This document shows positions 41,065-50,724 of a stretch of DNA of 51,671 bases, one piece after another. The position numbers were made by a program, and so were the translations under genes. The notes beneath the pieces were generated by a model. The model made no database searches. It worked only from the letters and a program-made list of their open reading frames with translations, and had not been told where the DNA came from. The DNA is from Bigelowiella natans CCMP2755 (Eukaryota; Cercozoa; Chlorarachniophyceae). How positions within the stretch are numbered: position 1 is the stretch's first letter; every line of letters begins with the position of its first letter. Location: positions 1 to 51,671 of the forward strand of contig ADNK01000062.1 in NCBI GenBank assembly GCA_000320545.1, in the 5' to 3' direction.

Positions 41065-41988
41065 GATAAAGGACTTGTTGTTGATGAAAGTGCGCACAAG
41101 AATAAGCTGGAATCTCTCTTGGTTAGGGTTTACAAAAAAATTGATCTGAAGATGGATTAGATCAATACGCCTCATATAGCATTCGATGAATCCATCTGCT
41201 CTGTGGAAAACGCAGCACACACAGCAGTAGTAGTAGTGTTAGTGCGCTACGTACTCATTCGACACAAAACCTCGCTAGTAGTCATGTGCACAAAATGTCG
41301 ATCCGTCTAGCGCCATGCACGCAGCAAATGCGTGTGCTTCATGACTGCCACGTGTCGTACCCAATCAATCATTGAACAACAATCATCCATGCTAGCATGC
41401 ATGGCCGATGACGCAATGACTAACTGACCACGTCGCATTGATGACATGACAACTGTAGAACCGCTACATTGTGCACGTGTGCGTTCTGGCTGACAACGTT
41501 CCCTGCGCACATTCCAGCGTGCGCGCGAGCAACGTGTGACCCTGCTTTCATCAAATGATGGACATGCAACATGCGAATCCACACATGATGATGGCATGCG
41601 TACACACAGACACACACACACACACACACACACACGTCTCAGACGTTGCTACATCTGCACAATGCGGATGCAATGAAACACAAGATTGCATCAATTGAGA
41701 CACGTGAAAGACTGCTTGATTACACAATGTCATGATGTGCGTTGCATGCTTTGTCCATCGACTTGTTGCAATTTTGTAGTTTTGATCATTCATCACATCC
41801 ATCATCGCATGCATCATGCTTTCACCCACACATGCATGGCTTGATGCTGCTGCGAATCTGCTGCTATACGTTGTATCTGTGTTATGGTAATAATCGTAGC
41901 GTTACGCCATCATGATTGTCGCAATAAACTAACAACTTGCTCTCAATCCGTAAGAAGATCGTATTTTTTGTTCTTCATCATAACTGTA

Positions 41989-42021
<33 letters not shown>

Positions 42022-42034
42022 CAGTGTCTCTTCT
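41065..42034. other. 3'-3' intergenic spacer between the PPR-like and ABC1 kinase genes
   Basis: About 970 bases between convergent genes. From about 41240 to 41900 it is TG/CA- and CpG-rich, with the palindrome CATGCTAGCATG at 41388 and an (AC)n tract at about 41605-41635. Several overlapping frames on the minus strand (41307-41829) read through the AC tract and are rejected. A (TAG)n tract lies at 41992-42021, just beyond the kinase stop codon. Confidence 0.55.
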
Positions 42035-42240
42035 TTAAGATGTTAAGATACGCGTGCTCCACTCTCTAAGAATCTCTCTCGATACGCTAGGTATTTCGTT
42101 GATAATCCTGGTTGTATTCACAGCCCCAGAGCCCCGGAGAACCTTAAGGAATCAAAATTTTAAAAAAATGAGCTACGATGAGGACGATAATACCAACTTT
42201 TTCCATGCATGATGAAAAAGGATGAGCGATATGATAAACC

Positions 42241-42275
<35 letters not shown>

Positions 42276-42537
42276 CAACCAAAGTCGTAGTAGAAGTAGT
42301 TGTAGTAGTTTTACCTCTAATAGAGACCTCACTTCAGGTATAGCGAGTCGGTCGCCTTATTAGTAAGTAGCAGCAGCAACAGCAGCAATAGTACTTAGTA
42401 ATAATGATGATGATGATGATGATATGACGATGTCGGCAATCAAGACGAATGTCATTGAGATTTGATTCACACATTATGTATGAATCGTCGCTGTTACTAG
42501 CCACAACACACACACGTACACACATAAACACACACAT

Positions 42538-42609
<72 letters not shown>

Positions 42610-42761
42610 TACAAAAATGCACGCATGTTAACGTGTTCTCGCAGCTTTCATCATCATCATCATCATATCGTAGCATTTGAAGTAATCATAAAGAGCACCA
42701 CCAACCTTCTGTAAATGCGTCAACCAGCTGTGTTCTTAATTCTCTATCGAAAGTAAGGACC

Positions 42762-42792
<31 letters not shown>

Positions 42793-43789
42793 AAGATGAT
42801 GATGATGATCTAAGTTTATATGATCCAGTGTGTTGCGATCCATCCTATTCATATAGGACATGTCCGCTAACTATCATCCCCCCTCCTCGTCGTCATCATC
42901 ATCCTTCTCCTCCATACTACTACTGCTGCTGCTGCTGCTGTGTACCACCTTGATCATGTCACGTCCTGTGGAAGAAGAAGAAAAAGAACAAAGAAAGAAG
43001 AAAGAAAGAAGATCATCAAAAAAGTAACAGTAGTAGTGGTAGTAGTAGTAGTAGTAGCAAGCCATCATTTGTATTGTTAAAATGTATCATCGTCAGCAGC
43101 AATAGACATTTGTTACACAGAAGAATCTCTGACCCATCAGCATCAACAAGCTTACATTCCCCTCTAATCCATCACCATCACCATCCTCCTCCTCTTCCTC
43201 TTCCTTTTGCCGCTACTACTACTACTACTACTACTACTACACTAGTACTACAGCACCAGTTTCAGTGAGATCTAAAGACAGGTCACCGTCTGAATTCCTG
43301 GATCATCGTATCATGAGTAGCATGCACACACAGATATGATACGTAAATGTTTGTTAGTGCTTATTGTGTGTGAGAAACCACGATTTTTCACATATAATTA
43401 GAACAGTTATAGGTAGGTATTTTGGTTGCAATACTGTAGTAGCAAATAATACGCTGACATAACGTGTCAGTTTGCATTTCTCGGATTGAAGTAAGTATAT
43501 AGATAGTGATCCTTCTTTTATATAGTGATCCTTCTTTTATATAGTGATCCTTCTTTTATATAGTGATCCTTCTTTTAAGATGATGATGATATATTGTATT
43601 GTTACAACTACTACCACTACTACTACTACTACGTTATTGTTGTTATTGTTTGATATATTATTATTTTTTTTATCATTATTATTATCATTACTTTGCAAGA
43701 AGGATCAGGTTCTCCAGACGGTTCCAATCAAATTTGCCATCCTTTGGTGGTAGCAGCAGCAGCATCATACAAAGGTGATTATAAGTAGT

Positions 43790-43822
<33 letters not shown>

Positions 43823-45230
43823 TAGTTGTTACCTTATAAAGGATTTCTAATAGTCTAGTTCTCAATCGACTATCGGTTAGCAGCCGCTTTGCTACATATG
43901 GATATGCAACCTGATATAAAAGAAAAGAGAGAGAGAGAGTCAGAGGTGAACGTTGATTGTATTTCAGAACGACGAGATGAAGTCATTGCAGCAGTGAGTG
44001 ACCACTATTCGCTAATTATTCTTCAATCAATGGACAGCAGCAGCAACAACAACATCATCATCATCATCAAATACTGCTCCTCCTTTAATTACTACTTCAA
44101 CCTCCTTCTACCAGTATTACTTACTACCTCGAGAAACTTGAAGTCAGGTTTCAATGAGAGGCAAATCCCCTCTTGAGTAAGCAAAGATCTGGGGGTGATG
44201 GTGGTGGTGGTGGTGATGGGAATTAAATATCATCAGAAGAGGAAGAATAGAAGAAGAAGAAGAAGAAGAAGAAGAAGGAGAAGAAGAAGGAGAAGAAGAA
44301 GGAGAAGAAGAAGGAGAAGAAGGAGAAGGAAAAGATGGAGAACTCGTAGTAACAGTAATATTATTATGATTTATAATATCATTATTACTACTACCTGATG
44401 ACTAAAGCATATCTCTCTGGAATACGAATTGGATATTCATACACTAATTCATTGAATTTGCCTAAATCACAACATTAATGTGTATTTACGATAAGTAAGA
44501 TGATAATGATGATGATGATGATGATGATGAGGAAGATGAAGATAATGGATAATGGCATATCGATGGTCTATAAAAGCCTGAGCATCGTTCTCATGGATTC
44601 ATTTCCAATCATCATCATTATCATCTTCTTCTTCTTCTCGTTCTTCTTCTTCTTGTTGTTGTTCTCTCTTTCTCAACCTGTAACTGTTCGAAAGTTGAAG
44701 TTTTCCAACGTTTGTACCTAGAGTAGATAGTAGTAATGATGATGAGAAGGATGAAGGACAAAATAAATATGATGCCTGTAGTTCCAACATGATGATCATG
44801 ATTATAATCATCACTATTTTTATTATCATTGAGCTGCTATAATAATGATTTTTCCCTACCGCACTGTCCTTCCATATCTTCTCCAAAGCTGGTTCTATAG
44901 GCTTGACATCAGTACCTGGTGCAAGAAATCTAGACGAGAGGCAGAGAGGCAGAGAGGGGGATGATAAATAATAACAACTATTTCAAGGATTTGACTATTG
45001 CAAAAAAAGTACTCAATGAGTAGTATATAGTGTTATATAAAGCTACTTACTACAACTTGTGAAGCTGCTCTGCCCCTCACCCCCTTCAAAGAAGGAACCA
45101 CACATACACACACGCTCCTGCTCATTATTATCATTCTCCTTATTGTTATTGTTATTGTTACTATTATTACCCTAATTTGACGAAGTCACCAGCCATCTCC
45201 TTGTAATCCTCATTTACGGCATGAACCACC

Positions 45231-45262
<32 letters not shown>

Positions 45263-45271
45263 TGTGTATGT

Positions 45272-45304
<33 letters not shown>

Positions 45305-45344
45305 AGCAAGAATAATACTATATTGAGTACTACTGCTACCACTG

Positions 45345-45381
<37 letters not shown>

Positions 45382-45881
45382 CTACCGCATCTATTAAAAT
45401 CTCTTTGTTTGATTCTGATCTACTACTACTACCTACCGCATCTATTAAAATCTCTTTGTTTGATTCTGATATTTCAGCAACGTTTCCTGTTACATTATTA
45501 TTATTATTATTATTATTATTATCATCATTACGATAAGAACAAAAGATTGAATAAGGAAGAGAAGGAGGATAACTACTACTACTACTACTACTACTTTTTT
45601 ACCAAAATCCACATAAGCAATACGACCATCATCCAGGGCGAAGATGTTTCCTAATAATAACCATGATGATAAGATTGAGGATACTACTTACTACTGCTAT
45701 TGCTACTGCTACTACTACTACTACTACTACTACTACGAAGTACCAGCGTGAGGATCGGCATGAAATAATCCAAATTCAAGAAGTTGTCGTAGTCCAGACA
45801 CCACCCCTTGTTGTTGTTGTTGTTTTTGTTGTTGTTTCGATCGAAGAAGATGAAGAAGAAGAAGAAGAAGAAGACAACAAA

Positions 45882-45957
<76 letters not shown>

Positions 45958-46779
45958 GAGAGGGAGAGGACAAGAAACAAATAAACAGACAGATTCATAT
46001 TTATCAATAAATATGACCATATTTATCAATAAATATGACACGCCATCACCACCACCACCACCACCTCCAGCAGCAGCAGCACTAGCAGCAGCACTTTCCT
46101 CCAAGAAAGGGACAGCAGCAAACATCGTTACCACCGCTCGCAATGGTAGTACATGATGATTCCTCCGTAACATTGTACTACTACTACTTCTACTACTACT
46201 ACTACTACCATGCCGAATAAACTCATCAACCTGACCCATATCCTGAATCTGACCGGTTCTGATTATCACAGTAGTAGTAGAAGAACAAGAAGAAGAAGAA
46301 GAAAGAAGATGATAAAGCATGTAAAAAGGTGAAGGGGAGAAGGATGGTTAAGGGGCGTCGATTGATGAATTTGTTTTGTTGTGTATGTATTTATTAAATC
46401 TAGTGGTGGATAGGAGTAGTACTTCTACAAGTACCTTGTGCATCGTGTACCATTGATCCATTCCATTGTTACGACCTGAGGGCCGGATAGCTCAGGATAT
46501 GGCTTGGGAATCTTGACGAAAGGATCCCCTGTTGTTAAAACAATAACAGCAAACAAAAACGACAAGGCAGATTGATGACTCATCAGCATATCCTTTTCAT
46601 CGTCATCATCTTCGCCTACTCCTTCTACACCTTCTACATCTTCTACTACAACTACTGCTGCTGCTGCTGCTACTGCTTGCTCTACTGATACTTAACCTTG
46701 GAAGTTTCTGAAGAAATCCTGTATATTGCGACATTCTTGTGTGTAGTCAAGCTCCTCCAACAGTTTCTCGCCAAACTAC

Positions 46780-46815
<36 letters not shown>

Positions 46816-46875
46816 ATCACATATAAGCATAACCATCAAGATTAGATCAGAATTAATAGTGGAGAATATCTATTG

Positions 46876-46918
<43 letters not shown>

Positions 46919-47717
46919 TCATTATTTCTCCATCCTATGTTAAACAAAAGCAAGAAATCATGAGCAGCAATATCATCATCCTTTGATCGTCCTTCGCTAT
47001 CTTTATATGAACCCTGTAGTGGCTGGATTTCTTACCAATCATCATCATCATCATCATCATCGTCGTCGTCGTTTCTATTGAAGACCTCATCGATGATTAA
47101 CTGCGCATTACAACCAAGTTGCCTCGAGCTCCATCCGTTGATCAGGCCAGCAAGTGATCGAAATATATACAAATCACGGTATAAATTCGGTTCAACCCCA
47201 GGTCGTTGCACCTGTACCCCACAGAGAAAGAGGGGAAAGACGACTTTATATCAGTACACAACTCTGATGCATACATGATAAATATGTTTTCTTCTCTATT
47301 GGTTGTTTCTTGTCTAATTTACCTTGACAGCTACCAAGTCGCCATTGCTTCGTAAACGAGCTTTATAGACCTGTTAATGTGTGCATGCAAATGGTATATC
47401 AATAAAAAGATATTGGTATCTTTTGATCGCCGTGATGGGAAGGGGGGGGGGGGGAGGGGATCCCTTTGCTGTTGTCTGTACTAAATTTCGCAAAGGATTT
47501 GCGGAATGCTATAAGAGAACAACGGAGCATGTACACGCGCCGACCTGTCCTAAGCTTGCTGATGCAATAGGCCTTGGGGAAATCTCTGAAAAAACTTCGT
47601 CCAGAGGTCTTCCTACAAACAACAACAACAACAATATTTGCTTGCTGAGAAGAAATGATTAGAGGGCAGACAAGATAGACGGAGAAGAGACCACCAATAT
47701 AATAGTAAGCTGCTATG

Positions 47718-47763
<46 letters not shown>

Positions 47764-48867
47764 CACTCATTTGCTGCTAAGTCGGAAAGAATGCTTTAAC
47801 TTGAAAAGGAAAACCACCATCATCATCATCATCATCATCATTATCATCATCATTCTTCACGTATTATGATCAAATTTGGTTGTTTCAATAACATCTTCTC
47901 CTTCCTCATAAAAATAATTAATGACGTCACATGCTAATGATAGTCCTACTATGAGTTATTTATTAGAATTCAGTACTTACCTAAGCTTTCTTCTATGATT
48001 TGAAATGCCTGATCGCTCCTGTTTGTTAGTTAATAGTACTACTTTAAGGTTATGATTTGAAATCCCTGATCGCTCCAAGTTGTTAGTTAGTACTACTACT
48101 TTAAGGTGCTGTTGTTGTTATCAGGTGGAAAATGATAATGATGTTGTTGTTCTGACGACGTGGAGGACAAGCACACTATATGATACACCCCTGGCACACA
48201 ACAATCTAGTAGTAGTAGTAGCAGTGTATCCGCTATTATACCGAGGAGGAAGATCCAACAACAACAATTAAAAACTAGTTGTTTATTATTAACAATCTTA
48301 AACAACATCTTGTTGTCTATTGATACATACAGTAATCAACGATGATTTTACTACCGGAATGGTGGCACGTCATCTTGAAGCTTTCCGAGCTCATTCATAT
48401 AATCTTCTCGTACAATATCTGGACGGTTGGCGAGAACCTGACCTGCTTTTACCTGTAGTTTTGAGAACAACAAATCAAGACAGAAACCACGATTGTGTGT
48501 GATGATGATGATGATGATGATGCTGCAAGAGGGAGAGTTTACGGTTATTGAAAAGGATAGTGTCCTTCCTTTCCCGCTCCCCCTCCTCCTCCTCCTCACA
48601 TCATCATTATTGTTTCTCACGACGATGGTGACGAAAATGACGACGACGGAGACGTACAAAGGCTGGCCCTAAGCGAGCCAATGTTTCCCTTAGATGTGAA
48701 GCACGGTTTCGAACAACTTCAGGATTATCGTAGTCGCCTTGACTCTGATCTAGGGCTAGGCCTCCCAAGAAGGAAGATGCCTGATTGGTGGTAATTAATT
48801 CAATATAGGAAGAATAAACACATTTTACGGTGTTAAACAACGTAGTAGGTAATCAACTACTACCACC

Positions 48868-48906
<39 letters not shown>

Positions 48907-49229
48907 GTAGTATTATCGAAGGTAGGAGAGGACAACACAGAAATAATAAGAAAGACAACCAACCTCCCATGCCATTTGCAAGAACCGAGCGCTAACTCGA
49001 AACAGCTATAAAAGAATTCAATGAAACAACCGTCACTTCGAGTACATATGTTCACTGCGGAACGTAGCAAAAATGAAATGTATTATCTATATTTTAGCAC
49101 ATATTTGAACATAACCATTATCATCAGCATCATCATCAACAATAACAATACAATCCATGTCCTACCATAATCGCTCTACCACCATTATGTCAAAACTATT
49201 TTTCCCTACTACTTAATATACTATGTGGG

Positions 49230-49276
<47 letters not shown>

Positions 49277-49908
49277 ATATTTCGCAACATGCTTATAATT
49301 AATTATATTTTACTAATCCTGCCACTACTACTTACTACCCCGAGAGGGCCACTAAAAACTCGCTTTCGCACGTCCTCGGGGCTGTATTTTCGGAAGGCAA
49401 CGCAAGCTCCAGTCTCTATAATGATGGATGATGATTTCAAACTTAAGTATTTGTGTAATCGTACTGCTAAAACTGAAACTAAATCATAATGGAGAAGGAG
49501 CAGGAGCAGCACACCTAATTCCAGCTTCTGTCTCGAATCGTCTGCGTCGATCACCGTTGCCCTCGACTTCATTTGACGTTCTTTCCTACTACCACGAACC
49601 CATCGGTTTCTAATTTTCGAGATAGCTGCTTCCTTGGAGTATGAATTGAATCTTGTGTGGTGCTTCGGTGACACAGCAGCAGCTGGTGTATTCGAACACC
49701 TTGGTTGTAACAACGGGGCAGCTAGCAGTTCCAGTTGGGGTTTCCCACCCTCAAATGCGAAGATTGTATTGCTTAGACATCCCCAACAACATACGACGAA
49801 TGTAGTTATGACTACAACGAACGATAGGGAACACTTCCCCCGACGAGTGGATTTGAAGGGGCGATTGGCAAACCCTACGTACGAGGAGGGCTGCATGCTC
49901 TGGTCCAC
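42035..49908 (-). CDS. ABC1/ADCK-family atypical kinase, probably plastid-targeted (ABC1K), 27 exons
   Basis: Twenty-seven exons from ATG 49908 (49908-49515, then 49415-49339, 49005-48964 and so on to 42142-42035) give 2082 nt, or 693 residues, with every phase closing. The N-terminus has ~30 basic/polar residues, a hydrophobic core (FVVVITTFVVCC) and a probable cleavage NTIFA/FEGG, followed by a Ser/Arg-rich stretch. That is the signal-plus-transit plan of complex-plastid proteins, with Phe at +1. The kinase part has all ABC1 marks: K-A-G-Q (214-217), the Ala-rich loop ASLGQ (275-279), VAVK with Lys295, MEWINGTRCT, HADPHAGN (427-434) and VDFGN. Plant ABC1K proteins of plastoglobules regulate prenylquinone metabolism; COQ8 homologues act in mitochondria. 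Targeting here favours the plastid. A 17-nt exon (42949-42965) is needed. The introns hold the densest microsatellites of the window. Confidence 0.93.
43504..43579. repeat. 19-bp tandem repeat, four copies
   Basis: Period 19, starting at 43504, 43523, 43542 and 43561, with unit TAGTGATCCTTCTTTTATA. Copies appear identical apart from the last two bases of the final one. It lies in the intron between ABC1 kinase exons 22 and 23. Confidence 0.95.
45369..45470. repeat. 51-bp tandem duplication copying the end of ABC1 kinase exon 15 and its donor
   Basis: The 39-base segment 45432-45470 (last 34 bases of exon 15 plus the donor) recurs at 45381-45419 inside the following intron, each copy adjoining a CTA run. 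In the sense direction the intronic copy keeps the GCG/GTAGGT donor and an ATCAG that could act as acceptor. Confidence 0.93.
47994..48107. repeat. ~57-bp tandem duplication copying the start of ABC1 kinase exon 6
   Basis: Segments starting at 47994 and 48051 are near-identical (TATGATTTGAAAT..CCTGATCGCTCC.., then a CTA-containing end). The first includes the acceptor side of exon 6 (47981-48015); the second lies in the preceding intron in the sense direction. Confidence 0.9.
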
Positions 49909-50347
49909 GTTTGTTAGACAGAAGCTGGTTCATTTGAAGCTGCATGACACGAGGATTATACGCTAAATCGTCTAAAATACAATTGTCGCTCAATTCAACT
50001 CCAATCCTTTTTTCAATAATTCCCGTTTGTAGGCGATGAAAACACAACGACCCACCTTTAAAAAACAAGAGAATCCGCATCAGCCACAATTCCAATCCCC
50101 GTCATTGACGCTTGTGGTGTCGGCTCTCTCCACGATTCACGAAATGTCGGTCCACGACGCACTGCTGGTGGCCTTGGTTCCACATTGGCTAGATGTTGCT
50201 CTTACTAGCTTAGCGTGCTTGGAATGCAAGTGAGCTGCGGTCAAATGAGCAGTGAGCATGCGCCTTGTCGCAGGTGACTCAGGCTCAATCACCTTGCGCG
50301 CCACACAGATTGCCAATTCAAAAACACCCTGCTGGTTCACCAGTGGT
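49909..50347. promoter_or_regulatory. 5' flank of the ABC1 kinase gene, up to the second retrotransposon
   Basis: The first ~150 bases are AT-rich and likely contain the promoter. From about 50110 the sequence turns CpG- and TG/CA-rich, like the spacers, and the second LTR element is inserted there. The minus-strand frame 49751-50095 overlaps the kinase start in another frame and is not supported. Confidence 0.4.
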
Positions 50348-50673
50348 TGTTGCGCGTAAGGTGTTCACAGGCCGAGGCGCTACGTGCACAAGTAGGCAGG
50401 GGGGGGGAAAGGCACGTTTGCTTCCTTTTGAAGAGTTGTGTTTATTTTTATTAAAGATTATATTTTTATTAAATCGTGCACTGCGTAATCATTCGCGAAG
50501 CTTTCGCGAATGCCGCCGCACGTGGGGCAGCACACTTCCGGTGTGCTGCCATGAGTCCCGCCGGAACCCACGTGCCTATGCTGTATTAATATCTACGTTA
50601 TCTATATTCTATATCCGCGACAACCCCTTTGTTGTCGCACGTGACTTGTGCCCGCGTAGTGGTACGCGCTACA
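50348..50673 (-). repeat. 3' LTR of the second retrotransposon copy
   Basis: 326 bp with the same four perfect hairpins and the same TG...CA ends as the other LTRs. Left flank is TGGT; the matching target duplication would lie beyond the window. Confidence 0.97.
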
Positions 50674-50724
50674 CCTCCCCCAAGTCACGTTGCTCCTTCC
50701 TTCCTTCCTTATTCCCTTAGACCT

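Larger units (their letters stand above)
42236..49272 (-). repeat. Microsatellites in ABC1 kinase introns
   Basis: Tracts on the plus strand include (GA)n 42243-42273, (AC)n 42530-42607, (GAA)n ~42766-42795 and (CTA)n ~43215-43240. Further tracts are (ATC)n 43789-43822, a GAA/GGA tract 44243-44330, (GAT)n(GT)n 45231-45304 and (CTA)n 45340-45380. Also present are (CTA)n 45572-45594, (CTA)n ~45710-45736, (AC)n(AG)n 45885-45970, (AC)n ~46781-46812, (TC)n 46880-46916, (TA)n 47720-47757, (CTA)n ~48865-48906 and (GT)n 49228-49272. Confidence 0.9.

Noticed and set aside
44195-44398. Frame encoding a long poly-Arg run, and similar poly-Ser/poly-His frames in 35900-49100
   Set aside because: Simple-sequence DNA in ABC1 kinase and PPR introns; no independent start context or conserved domain.
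49751-50095. 114-codon minus-strand frame overlapping the ABC1 kinase start
   Set aside because: It overlaps the kinase's first exon in another frame, lacks motifs, and the kinase frame has signal peptide and splice support.
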